From NCBI GenBank assembly GCA_036506155.1, contig DASXSF010000115.1, positions 1 through 64,000 on the forward strand: a DNA stretch of 64,000 nt, written 5' to 3'. The notes under the pieces are model-generated. The model ran no database searches, had not been told where the DNA came from, and was given only the letters and a program-made list of their open reading frames with translations. This DNA comes from DASXRA01 sp036506155 (GTDB lineage: Bacteria; Actinomycetota; Actinomycetes; Mycobacteriales; Jatrophihabitantaceae). Shown piece by piece: positions 18,519-26,354 of this stretch. A program made the position numbers and the translations under genes. Every line of letters begins with the position of its first letter. The first letter of the stretch is position 1.

Positions 18519-19163
18519 TCAGTGATCTCGTCCCGTGCGTGACTGTGTAGGTGAGCGCGTCAGCGAGCTAGGGCTGCTTCGCTTGTCGTCGTCCGACCAA
18601 CCCGGCGATGGCGATGGCGAGGGTGACGGCCATCGCGACGGCGATACGGCTGGTCCATCGTCCTGACGGGTGTTGCCGGACGGGGTATCGTCCGGCGGTG
18701 CCGCGGGCTGATTGGCCGGCAGAGGTCCCTCGAGTTCGGGGCCGTCGGAGCCGCCCGGCGGACGTGGATGCGTCGATTGGTTCGGCGCCGAGGTACGAGA
18801 TTGGCGCGTCGGCGTCGGCGTCGGCGTCGGCGCGGCCGGTCGGTGATGGTGGTCGCCGACGTGCAACGGGGTCAGGTCGTTGACCACGTCCGCGACCGGC
18901 CCGGGTAGACGATCGGCTGCCGCGGCGACACCGGTCGCGCTCGTTGCTCCGAGAACGAAAGCGGCCACGGCGGCAACGCGGCGTGGAGCGCGGCGCCGGC
19001 CGAACTTCGGAATCCCTCGTGACATCAGCGCTTCAAGGTCCGGCGACGGCTCCGGCGGTGGCACGCGGCCTAGCTCGCGGAGCTCACGCATCAGCAGCGC
19101 GATATCACCGGGGTATTCGAGTTGATCGGCCATCTCGGCGTCGTCATCGTCCGGGGGTGTCAT
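18519..19163 (-). CDS. membrane anti-sigma-factor-like protein with Pro-rich tail
   Basis: 214 residues. The first 60 are acidic and helical (DIALLMRELRELGRVPPPEP), then a basic stretch (KFGRRRAPRRVAAVAAFVLG) leads into one membrane segment. The outer part is a long disordered tail rich in Pro, Thr and Ser (RPAAPTPTPTPT), ending in Ser/Asp. The start ATG overlaps the stop of the sigma-factor gene (ATGA at 19160-19163), the classic arrangement of a sigma/anti-sigma pair. No zinc-finger CxxC is seen. Role inferred: holds the ECF sigma factor at the membrane until a signal arrives. Confidence 0.65.
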   Translation of the reverse strand: MTPPDDDDAEMADQLEYPGDIALLMRELRELGRVPPPEPSPDLEALMSRGIPKFGRRRAPRRVAAVAAFVLGATSATGVAAAADRLPGPVADVVNDLTPLHVGDHHHRPAAPTPTPTPTRQSRTSAPNQSTHPRPPGGSDGPELEGPLPANQPAAPPDDTPSGNTRQDDGPAVSPSRWPSPSPSPSPGWSDDDKRSSPSSLTRSPTQSRTGRDH

Positions 19164-19711
19164 CGGGTTACGGCCTGTTCGGCCAGCAGTCGCCGCAGCG
19201 CGAGCAGGCCACGTCGCTGCAGTTGCTTGACGGCCCCCGGCGATCGACCGATGATCGCGGCCACGTCGTCGATCGCGATGTCGGCGACGAAGCGCAAGGA
19301 GAGCACCTCACGTTGATCGGTGGGCAGGGACTGCAGCAACACGAGGATGCTCGCCGCTCCGACGTAAGCCAGCGCCTCGTCCTCTGCAGAACCCGTGATG
19401 CGGGGATCGAGCGTCGCGTCGTACGCCGCCGCCCGTGGCTGGCGTCGGCGTCGGCGGGCCTCGTCGACGTACCGCGCGTGCGCGACAGACATGACGAAGG
19501 TGCGTAGTCCTGCAACGCCGCCGACGAGCCGGTCCATACGCTGCAGTACGGACACGAATATGTCGCTGGTCACCGCTTCCGGATCGGGAACGCCGTGCGA
19601 CCGCAGGTAGCCGAGGACGATCGGCGCCAGTTCTTGGTAAATCGTCCGGAATGCAGTGCCGTCGCCCTTTCGGGCGGCGGCCATGACGTCTTCGGTTATC
19701 GGCTGCGCCAC
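19160..19711 (-). CDS. ECF-type RNA polymerase sigma factor
   Basis: 183 residues with both ECF regions. Region 2 covers residues 10-80 (RTIYQELAPIVLGYLRSHG, AVTSDIFVSVLQRMDRL, RTFVMSVAHARYVDEARRRR). Region 4 covers residues 120-180 (LQSLPTDQREVLSLRFVADI, AAIIGRSPGAVKQLQRRGLL, the recognition helix). It is co-translated with the downstream membrane anti-sigma-like protein and divergent from the redox operon that begins at 19857. The 145-base gap between them holds two TGAACC boxes (19747-19752 and 19818-19823) that could be -35 elements of an ECF promoter. I infer, without proof, that it drives the redox operon. Confidence 0.85.
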   Translation of the reverse strand: MAQPITEDVMAAARKGDGTAFRTIYQELAPIVLGYLRSHGVPDPEAVTSDIFVSVLQRMDRLVGGVAGLRTFVMSVAHARYVDEARRRRRQPRAAAYDATLDPRITGSAEDEALAYVGAASILVLLQSLPTDQREVLSLRFVADIAIDDVAAIIGRSPGAVKQLQRRGLLALRRLLAEQAVTR

Positions 19712-19856
19712 AGGTGTGCTCCCGTGCTCAGCCCCCGCCCGGACAGTGAACCGGCTGCCGATCGCCGCCGCAAAGGGGCCGGCGTAACCCGTTCCGCGCT
19801 GCCGACGATGACGCTGGTGAACCTAGACGGCGGGGCAGCGCTGCGAAGGGAGATTC

Positions 19857-20321
19857 GTGAAGCGGACGCGTCGCGTTGTCGCCGCGGCTGTAGCAGGCGC
19901 CGGTCTGGTCGGCGGCGGCGTCGCCACGGTCGCTTCGGTGCCCGGCCCGGCTCATCCGCCGGCCGCGCCGGCGCGCGCGAGCCCCGATGCGGCAGCGCGT
20001 GCGGAACTGGCGCGGCTGCAGGCGCAGCTGGCCCGCGTCGCGGGACGCAGCGCAACGCTGCGGGCCCAGATCGGCGTACTGCAACGGGAGCTCCGCCGCG
20101 CATCCGCTGCGCCGCCGGTATCCGTGCCCGCGTCGCCGCAGCCGTCGTCCGCACGTACATCAACCACGGCGGCCCCGGCGACGCGATCGGCGCCGACCCC
20201 GCGGGCCGCGCCGACCAGTCCTCAGCCGGCGACGTCGCCGCAGGGCTCGCCCAGCTCGCGGACTCCGGCTCCGACGCCAAGGACGAGCGACGACGACGGC
20301 CCCGGAGGTGGTCATGGGTGA
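19857..20321 (+). CDS. membrane-anchored coiled-coil protein with Pro/Ser-rich tail (copy 1)
   Basis: 154 residues. The N-terminal basic start plus hydrophobic segment (VVAAAVAGAGLVGGGVATVA) is a signal anchor. Residues 45-80 form a short coiled coil (ARAELARLQAQLARVAGRSA, then LRAQIGVLQREL). The rest is disordered Pro/Ala/Ser/Thr ending DDDGPGGGHG. The start is GTG 19857, preceded by GAAGGGAG. It opens the redox operon and overlaps the next gene, which has the same layout. No family known to me. Its place in the operon suggests an extracytoplasmic partner or scaffold for the flavin-transfer enzymes. Confidence 0.6.
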   Translation: MKRTRRVVAAAVAGAGLVGGGVATVASVPGPAHPPAAPARASPDAAARAELARLQAQLARVAGRSATLRAQIGVLQRELRRASAAPPVSVPASPQPSSARTSTTAAPATRSAPTPRAAPTSPQPATSPQGSPSSRTPAPTPRTSDDDGPGGGHG

Positions 20322-20817
20322 ACAGCTGGGCCGGCGAGCCCGTTGGACCGCTGCGCTCGTTGCCGTACCGGGTGCGGCCGCGCTGTTCGGGGTGGCCAGC
20401 TCGTGGGCGGTGCACACCACGCCGGCGACCGATACCACCAACAAGTCCGTCCCATCGATCCGGCCCGTCACGTCGTCCGATCCGGCAGTCGTCGACGCGC
20501 AGCGTTCGGCTGCCGCGAACCAGGGCGAGCTCAGCCGGCTGGAGAGGCAGCTGGCGAGATTGCGCACCCAGCTAGCCGCGCTGAACGCCGGCCCTAATGC
20601 GCCGTCGGCGGCCGCCACCTCGCCGGGCTCGGCCGCCACGTCGCCGGGCTCGGCCGTCCCGGGCGCCGCGGCAAGCTCCACCCCGGCGCCCACCTCGGCC
20701 GCGCCGGTGCCCGTCTCGGCCGCGCCGACGTCACCGCCAGCACCCCCGCCACCCGCCACGTCGTCGGCGCCGCCCCCGACGCAGGCGTCCACCGGTGCAT
20801 CCGGAGTCACGCCGTGA
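20314..20817 (+). CDS. membrane-anchored coiled-coil protein with Pro/Ser-rich tail (copy 2)
   Basis: 167 residues, same plan as the gene before it: signal anchor (WTAALVAVPGAAALFGVASS), coiled coil at residues 70-90 (ELSRLERQLARLRTQLAALN), then a long Ala/Pro/Ser/Thr tail with repeated TSPGSA units. It ends STGASGVTP; STGAS resembles the (S/T)GA(S/T) core that ApbE enzymes flavinylate, though the usual upstream Asp is absent. ATG 20314 follows GGAGG and overlaps the preceding stop; its own stop overlaps the ApbE start (GTGA). It sits where an FMN-binding protein is expected in such operons. Confidence 0.6.
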   Translation: MGEQLGRRARWTAALVAVPGAAALFGVASSWAVHTTPATDTTNKSVPSIRPVTSSDPAVVDAQRSAAANQGELSRLERQLARLRTQLAALNAGPNAPSAAATSPGSAATSPGSAVPGAAASSTPAPTSAAPVPVSAAPTSPPAPPPPATSSAPPPTQASTGASGVTP

Positions 20818-21761
20818 GCTCGCCGACCGCGCTGCCCGCCGCCGACATGGTCGCCTCGTTCGAATCCATGGCCTCCGTGGTGAAGGTGCGACTGCGCGGC
20901 GCAACACCCGGCGCTGACGGCCTGGTAGGAGCGGTCCGGGCTGTGTTCGTCGAGGTAGAGACGCAGTGCACCCGGTTCGACCCCACGAGCGCGCTAATGC
21001 GGGCAAACGCGGCCGGAGACGTGTGGTGCCCGGTGCCGGCGCGGTGCTACGAAGCCATCCGGGAGGCCGCCCACGCCTACCGGGCCACGGCCGGCCGGTT
21101 CGACCCGCGCGTGCTGCGCGCGCTACAGACGATGGGGTATGACCGGTCGTTGCCGTTCGCCCGTGGCGTTGCCGTCCGTGGCGGTCGCGCCGAGGGGATC
21201 GGTGCGCCGTGGCATCCGGAGTTCGACGACCGGAACTCGGCCGTACGGGTGGGTAGCGAGCCGATCGACCTGGGCGGCATCGGCAAAGGACTCGCCCTGC
21301 GCTGGGCGGCAGAGCGCGTCGTCGCCGAATGCGCTGCTTTCCTGATCGAAGCCGGCGGCGACTGCTACCTCGCCGGTGACGGGCCCTCCGGCGACGGCTG
21401 GCAGGTCGGCGTCGAGCATCCAGACGGTGGCCCCGATTCCGTTGCGGTCCTGACCATCCGCGATGCCGCCTGCGCCACGTCGTCCATCCGGCTGCGTAAC
21501 TGGGTGGCCGGTGGGAGGCGGGTGCACCACCTCGTCGATCCGCGAACGGGAGCCCCCGGTGGCGCGGGCCTGCGGTCGGTTACCGTCGTCGGCCCGGACC
21601 CGGCGATGGCCGAAGTCTGGAGCAAGGTCTTGTTCCTTGCCGGCCGCGAGGGCATCGCGGAGGCGGCGGCCGGCCGGCAGGCGCTTTGGGTAGCGGACGA
21701 CGGATCAGTCGGGATGAGCCCGCTGATGACACCGATGGTGATCTGGCTGGCCGGCGCGTGA
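20814..21761 (+). CDS. apbE: ApbE-family FAD:protein FMN transferase
   Basis: 315 residues. ApbE enzymes move FMN from FAD onto a Ser/Thr of extracytoplasmic redox proteins. Family signatures seen are ARCYEAIREAAHAYRATAG, GRFDPRVLRAL, EPIDLGGIGKGLALRWAAE (the Mg/FAD loop) and EAGGDCYLAG; HHLVDPRTGAP is the conserved C-terminal motif. No clear signal peptide is visible, although this step normally occurs outside the membrane in many bacteria, so the active side is uncertain. The GTG start overlaps the upstream stop by GTGA and the stop overlaps the next GTG start, so the operon is translated as a chain. Confidence 0.85.
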   Translation: MSSPTALPAADMVASFESMASVVKVRLRGATPGADGLVGAVRAVFVEVETQCTRFDPTSALMRANAAGDVWCPVPARCYEAIREAAHAYRATAGRFDPRVLRALQTMGYDRSLPFARGVAVRGGRAEGIGAPWHPEFDDRNSAVRVGSEPIDLGGIGKGLALRWAAERVVAECAAFLIEAGGDCYLAGDGPSGDGWQVGVEHPDGGPDSVAVLTIRDAACATSSIRLRNWVAGGRRVHHLVDPRTGAPGGAGLRSVTVVGPDPAMAEVWSKVLFLAGREGIAEAAAGRQALWVADDGSVGMSPLMTPMVIWLAGA

Positions 21762-22390
21762 GAGCAGTTGCGTACGCGCTTCTAGGGATGGTCAGCGCCG
21801 GGCTGACCGGTGTGCTGGTCGGTCGCGCGGCCGGAGCGGTCAGCCACAATCGGATGGCCCCCTGGATCGTCGGGCGAGCCGCCGGGCTGTCGGCCTACCT
21901 GATGCTGGTTGCCCTCGTGTTGCTCGGCTTATTGCTGTCGCACCCGTGGCGGTCGCGCGTCCGACGGCCGAGCAGCGTCACGCGGATCCGTGTGCACGCC
22001 GTTCTGGCCGTGCTCGTGTTGGCCCTGACCGCCCTGCACGTCGTCGTGTTGGCCACCGACCGGTTCGCCGGCGTCGGCTGGTGGGGCGCGTTCCTGCCGA
22101 TGCGGGCGAGCTACCGGCCGGTGCCTGTCACGCTCGGCGTGATCGGCGTGTGGGCCGGGCTGCTGGCCGGGCTCACCGCAGGCCTGGCCGGTCGGCTGCC
22201 GGCTCGGGCGTGGTGGCCGATTCACAAGGTCGCAGGCGTATCGCTCGTCCTCGCGTGGCTGCACGGCGTCCTGGCCGGCGGCGACTCGTACGCGCTGCGC
22301 TGGATCTACGTCGGCACCGGCGTGCTGGTCGCGGTCGTGGCGCTGTCGCGTTACTCCGCACGAACAGCGGCCGAACAGGTGCTGCATTGA
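21758..22390 (+). CDS. ferric-reductase-like (cytochrome-b-type) membrane protein
   Basis: 210-residue integral membrane protein with about six helices (VRAVAYALLGMVSAGLTGVL; AYLMLVALVLLGLLLSHPWR; VHAVLAVLVLALTALHVVVL; KVAGVSLVLAWLHGVL). His residues inside the third and fifth helices (RIRVHAVLAV, ALHVVVL, PIHKVAGV, AWLHGVL) are spaced like the haem-b ligands of ferric-reductase/NOX membrane domains. Expected role: carry electrons across the membrane to an outer flavin acceptor. GTG 21758 overlaps the apbE stop (GTGA), and its stop overlaps the TTG of the next gene. Confidence 0.75.
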   Translation: MRAVAYALLGMVSAGLTGVLVGRAAGAVSHNRMAPWIVGRAAGLSAYLMLVALVLLGLLLSHPWRSRVRRPSSVTRIRVHAVLAVLVLALTALHVVVLATDRFAGVGWWGAFLPMRASYRPVPVTLGVIGVWAGLLAGLTAGLAGRLPARAWWPIHKVAGVSLVLAWLHGVLAGGDSYALRWIYVGTGVLVAVVALSRYSARTAAEQVLH

Positions 22391-23607
22391 CAGCCCAGCT
22401 GTATAGAGATCGGCCGGCGTTGATGCTCGACGCCGCCGTCAGGTACCCGCCCGGTGCGTCCCATCCGGTCACCACGCTCGCGCCCGACGACCTCGCCGCG
22501 CACCGCCGCCGCTACGGCGAGCGCTGGCGGGAGCCGCGCCTGATCGACACGATCGAGTACCTCGGCCTCGATGGCCGGGGCGGCGGTCGCTTTCCGGTGG
22601 CGGCCAAGTGGCGCGCCCAATTGGCCGCGGGTGGCGGCGGCGTGGTTGTCGCCAACGGAGCCGAGAGCGAGCCCGCCAGCGCGAAGGACGCGGCACTGCT
22701 CCAGTTGCGGCCGCACCTGGTGCTCGACGGGTTGGCCGCCACGGCCGAGGCGGTCCGCGCGTTCACAACGGTCGTGTGGGTGCATGCCGGCGCGCTCGCG
22801 TCGCGGGCCGCGCTGGCCCGGGCGGTTGCCGAGCGGCGCCGGGCCGGGCTTGCCGAGCCGCCGGTCCAACTCGTCGTGGGCCCGCGCCGCTATCTCAGCG
22901 GCGAGTCGAGTGCGATCGTGCGGGCGCTGTCGGGGGGCCCGGCACTGCCCGAGTTCCGACGTGTGCCGGCGACAAACCGCGGGATCGGCGGCCGGCCGAC
23001 GCTCGTCCACAACGTCGAGACTCTGGCTCGCATCGGGGTCGCCGCCCGGGCCGAACGGGGTCCGCCGACGACGTTGCTGACGATCGCCACCGCGGCGGGC
23101 CGGACCGTGGTCGAGGTCCCGAGTGCGACGCCACTGTGGCAGGTGCATGCCGTGCGGCACGTGCAGGCCGTACTGGTCGGCGGCTTCGGCGGCACGTGGA
23201 TGGATGCGCCGGCGTTCGGGCACGTGCACGCCGGTTCGCTCCCGCTGGGCCTGCTACTGCCGTTGCTCGACGACGGGTGCGGCATCGGCCATACGGCCGC
23301 CATCGCCGACTACCTGGCCGCCAGCAGCGCCGGCCAGTGCGGGCCCTGCCGGTTCGGGCTGCGGGCCGTCGCCGACCTGCTGGCCGACCTGGTCGAGCTC
23401 CGGGCGCGGCGGCGGGACACGCGCCGGCTGCACCGGGCGCTCGCCGAGATCGCCGGCCGCGGTGCGTGCCACCACCCCGACGGCGCGGTGCGGATGGTCG
23501 CCAGCGCACTGCGCACGTTCGCCGTGGACGTCCGCGCGCACCTCTACGGCTCGAGTTGCCGGCACAGCGGCGAGGGCGGCTTCTTCCCCGTCCCGGAGGC
23601 GCCGTAA
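22387..23607 (+). CDS. NuoF/RnfC-like NADH-oxidising flavin and Fe-S subunit
   Basis: 406 residues resembling the 51-kDa NADH-binding subunit of complex I. GRGGGRFPVAAKW corresponds to the NADH/FMN loop GRGGAGFPTGLKW. NGAESEPASAKDA corresponds to NADEGEPGTFKDR, an SLBB-like region follows, and SAGQCGPCRFG matches the Cys-rich Fe-S motif SCGxCxPCR, though with fewer Cys visible nearby. It lacks the N-terminal thioredoxin-like NuoE part. Expected role: oxidise NAD(P)H and pass electrons to the ferredoxin and cytochrome-b partner encoded beside it. The start is TTG 22387, overlapping the previous stop as TTGA. The stop overlaps the next ATG (TAATG). Confidence 0.75.
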   Translation: MTAQLYRDRPALMLDAAVRYPPGASHPVTTLAPDDLAAHRRRYGERWREPRLIDTIEYLGLDGRGGGRFPVAAKWRAQLAAGGGGVVVANGAESEPASAKDAALLQLRPHLVLDGLAATAEAVRAFTTVVWVHAGALASRAALARAVAERRRAGLAEPPVQLVVGPRRYLSGESSAIVRALSGGPALPEFRRVPATNRGIGGRPTLVHNVETLARIGVAARAERGPPTTLLTIATAAGRTVVEVPSATPLWQVHAVRHVQAVLVGGFGGTWMDAPAFGHVHAGSLPLGLLLPLLDDGCGIGHTAAIADYLAASSAGQCGPCRFGLRAVADLLADLVELRARRRDTRRLHRALAEIAGRGACHHPDGAVRMVASALRTFAVDVRAHLYGSSCRHSGEGGFFPVPEAP

Positions 23608-23843
23608 TGGGCCGGCAGGAGGGTCTCGCGCGACTGGGTGTCGACCCCGTCGCCTGCGAGGGCATCGGCATCTGCCAGCACGTCGCCCCGATGCTCGTCC
23701 GGGCCGACTCGTGGGGATACCCCATCGTGTCCAATCGGCCGCTGCGGGGCGCAGCTCGGCGGGCGGCGGAGGTGGCAGTCGCGTCCTGCCCGCGCCGCGC
23801 GCTGTTCGTCGATCGTCCCGGCCGAAGCCGACAAGTCGAATGA
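23607..23843 (+). CDS. small ferredoxin
   Basis: 78-residue ferredoxin of the actinobacterial 3Fe-4S/4Fe-4S single-cluster type: DPVACEGIGICQHVAP provides two cluster Cys and VASCPRRALF the last Cys-Pro. The second Cys of a full CxxCxxC motif is replaced (EGIG), which usually means a 3Fe-4S cluster. It overlaps the stop of the NuoF-like gene by one base (TAATG), so both are made together. It should be the electron carrier between the NAD(P)H-oxidising subunit and the membrane cytochrome, or a cytoplasmic acceptor. It closes the intact part of the operon. Confidence 0.8.
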   Translation: MGRQEGLARLGVDPVACEGIGICQHVAPMLVRADSWGYPIVSNRPLRGAARRAAEVAVASCPRRALFVDRPGRSRQVE

Positions 23844-24174
23844 CCGCCGTGATATGTGCGGCGGTGCTATGAACGCCGCCCGACGCAACGCCGCCCATGC
23901 GGGCGACGCGCATGTTTTGCCCGATTGCAGCAGGCATCGAGGCGCGTAACCCGGCGAGGTCGGCGTGCGATGACACGAGCGAGATGAGCGAATCGCCCCG
24001 CCCACGGCCCCGCATCTCCGCGCCCGGAGAACACCTCAGACGTCCATTCCTGCGGGTCGGCGGCAGGAGACGACCCCACTGCCGTACGTGCCGCCGGTCA
24101 CTGCGGGCCCGCCGGGTCAAGCGACCGCTTTGGTGCTCGCGCGTGCGTCACCACCCCGCGGGCGCCGACGCCGC
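23844..24174. other. 331-bp stretch without a supported gene
   Basis: Short frames exist on both strands, but none has a good ribosome-binding site or protein-like composition. It separates the intact redox operon from the decayed ferric reductase and may contain the latter's original 5' region. Confidence 0.5.
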
Positions 24175-25406
24175 ATGCGGCGGGTCCGCCCGAGACGGCC
24201 GCGCGAAGGCCTGGTCCGATTCGGCTGGTGCGTCGTCTACACCGCGGTCGGACTCGTGCCGGTGGCGCTGATGTTGCTGGTGGCGCACACCTACACCGCC
24301 AACCTCGCCCTCGCGTTCTGCCTGGTCACCGGACTGATGGCACTGTCGCTCATGGTGGTCGTGTTCGCGCTCACGGCACGGATGCCGTCGATCCTGGCAG
24401 CGTTCGGCGTGGAGCGGGTCTTGCGCGGACACCGGGCAGTGGCTCTGATCGTGGTGGCACTGGTGATCGCGCACCTGCGGTGCGTGTTCATCGGCGATCC
24501 GCGCAGCGTGGGCGTCCTCGTTCTCACCCGGCAGCCGAAACCGGTGTGGGCGGCGACGGCATCGACGGTCGCGTTGACCCTGCTGGTCGTATTCGCGACC
24601 CGCCGCAGGAACCGACATCCGCGCTATGAGGGCTGGCGGATGGCGCACCGGGACATTGGCGGTTGGGGTCCGCCGATGGATATGGCGTCCGCTGCAGGCC
24701 CGGCGGCGCGCTTACGCCGTCGAGAACATCAGCCGCGAGGCGGGCGACATCATCACGTCACGATCCGCGCGGACGGCCACGATGGTGTGCCGTTTCGTCC
24801 CGGGCGGTTCGCGTGGTTGAAGATCGGTACCTCGCCGTTCGTGTTCGAAGAGCATCCGTTCACCATCGCCTCAACCGCGGCGCGCCCGAATCGCAAGCAG
24901 TTCACCATCAAAGCGTTGGGCGACTTCAGCGAGCTGCTGATCGGCATGCGTCCGGGCCGCCGGGTGTACATCGACGGTCCGTACGGTGGCTTCACCGTCG
25001 ACGGGCTGCGCGGCCCCGGCTTCGTCTTCGCCGCAGGCGGTGTGGGCATCACCCCGATGCTGAGCATGCTGCGCACGCTGCCGACCGCGGCGACCGCCGG
25101 CGGCACCTGCTCCTGGTCAGCGCACGGAGCGAAGCGGATCTCGTCCTGCGCCAGGAGCTGGCCGTGCTTCGCCGGCGCATCGCCCTCACCCTCGTCGAGG
25201 TCGTGAAGATACCGCCGCGGGGCTGGACCGGCGAGGTCGGGCGCATCGACGGGCCGCCGCTCGACCGGCGCCTTCCGCGGCTGGCCCGCCGCCACGACTA
25301 CTTCCCGTGTGGCCCTCCGGCCATGGTCGCCTCGGTCGCGCAACTGCTGCGACAGCGGCGCATCTCGGCCGGACGCATCCATACGGAGCTCTTCGACGTC
25401 ATCTGA
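24175..25406 (+). pseudogene. ferric reductase-like flavoprotein, decayed (at least three lesions)
   Basis: Membrane ferric-reductase/flavodoxin-reductase relative broken into pieces. Frame one holds N-terminal helices (VVYTAVGLVPVALMLLVAHT; HRAVALIVVALVIAHLR) to YEGWRMAH. A second frame holds RPLQARRRAYAVENISREAG. Frame one returns at VTIRADGHDGVPFRPGRFAW and runs through FAD motif FEEHPFTIAS and NAD(P) motif FAAGGVGITPMLSML. A third frame carries HLLLVSARSEADLVLRQELA to YFPCGPPAMVASV and the end. A single base added near 24756 and another near 25080 would restore two joins, but at about 24640-24680 some membrane helices are also missing. I therefore read it as real decay, perhaps with added sequencing error. 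Confidence 0.75.
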
Positions 25407-25435
25407 CATGAGAGCGCCCGAGCAGATGTGCGGCG

Positions 25436-26200
25436 TTACTCGCTGCCGGGTTGGGCAGCCGGCCAGCGGGCGGCTCCGAGTTCACGCGAGACGTTGCGGG
25501 CGGCCTCGCGCAGCGCATCCTGGTGGGGCTGGCCCAGCGGCCAGTCGGTCGTCGGTAGGACGAGGCTGATGGCGCCGATCGCCGTGCTGTTGGCGTCGAA
25601 GATCGGGGCGGCGAGGCTGGATTCGCCCAGCACGGCCTCGTCGACCTCCTCTGCCAGGGCGGTCCGGCCGACGACTGCGAGCTGCGTATGCAGCACATCG
25701 GGGTCGGTGATCGTGTCGCCGGTCATGTTGCGATGTGCGGTGGCGAGCATGCGTTCGGCCTCGTCCGGCAAGAATGCGAGTTGCGCTTTGCCCAAGGCGC
25801 TGGCGTGTGCGGGGATGACGATGCCGGTTTCGGGCATCTGCCGGGTGCCGTCCGGGCGCGGCTCGTGGTGGATGATCACGACATCGTCGCCGGCCAACAC
25901 GCCGGTGCGCACGGCCATGCCGGTGCGGCGGGCCAGCTCCTCGGACCACCGCACCGTCCGCGAGCGTAGTTCGAGCGTGTCGAGGTAGACGTTGCCCAGG
26001 CGCAGGACTGCAGGGCCGAGCTGGTATCGACCCGAGCCGGGGTCTTGGCCGACGAGGTGGTGTGCGGCGAGGGTCTTGACGATGCCGTGCACGGTGGACG
26101 GCGCGAGCTCGAGCCGGACGGCGAGATCCGCGATTCCCAGGCGGCGCTCACCCTGCAGCGCCAGCAGCACGCGGATGGCGCGGTCGATTGACTGGATCAC
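25436..26200 (-). CDS. IclR-family transcriptional regulator of the glycerol genes
   Basis: 254 residues: an N-terminal winged helix (SIDRAIRVLLALQGERRLGI, LELAPSTVHGIVKTLAAHHL) and a C-terminal IclR effector domain (ELARRTGMAVRTGVLAGDDV, IPAHASALGKAQLAFLPD, LGESSLAAPIFDANSTAIGA). The start is GTG 26200 with GGACGGAGG upstream; the frame extends further without protein-like content. It is divergent from glpF, and between the two starts lie a promoter and a perfect palindrome (26267-26289). The inferred role is glycerol- or glycerol-phosphate-dependent control of the glpF-dhaKLM operon, as for GylR/IclR-type regulators in streptomycetes. Confidence 0.85.
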   Translation of the reverse strand: MIQSIDRAIRVLLALQGERRLGIADLAVRLELAPSTVHGIVKTLAAHHLVGQDPGSGRYQLGPAVLRLGNVYLDTLELRSRTVRWSEELARRTGMAVRTGVLAGDDVVIIHHEPRPDGTRQMPETGIVIPAHASALGKAQLAFLPDEAERMLATAHRNMTGDTITDPDVLHTQLAVVGRTALAEEVDEAVLGESSLAAPIFDANSTAIGAISLVLPTTDWPLGQPHQDALREAARNVSRELGAARWPAAQPGSE

Positions 26201-26231
26201 CCCAGTCCTCCGTCCAATCTCGGAAGAACTC

Positions 26232-26260
26232 TTGACGTGATTGAAGCACGGGCGTAACTT
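26232..26260 (+). promoter_or_regulatory. sigma-70-type promoter of the glpF-dhaKLM operon
   Basis: TTGACG at 26232-26237 and TAACTT at 26255-26260 are separated by 17 bp, close to the consensus for a housekeeping sigma factor. The start of transcription would fall near 26267, about 90 bases before the glpF ATG. Confidence 0.6.
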
Positions 26261-26266
26261 TCGCAC

Positions 26267-26289
26267 ATCATTCGACATTGCCGAATGAT
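26267..26289. promoter_or_regulatory. 23-bp palindromic operator, likely IclR site
   Basis: ATCATTCG at 26267-26274 and CGAATGAT at 26282-26289 are a perfect 8-bp inverted repeat around a 7-bp centre. It sits at the predicted transcription start of the glpF operon, so a bound protein would block initiation. The divergent IclR gene is the obvious source of that protein. Confidence 0.6.
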
Positions 26290-26354
26290 AGTCGACTACA
26301 GCGCAGTGTCGAGGCCCGTCCCGCTGAGAGAGCCGACAAGGAGCGTGCAGGGCA

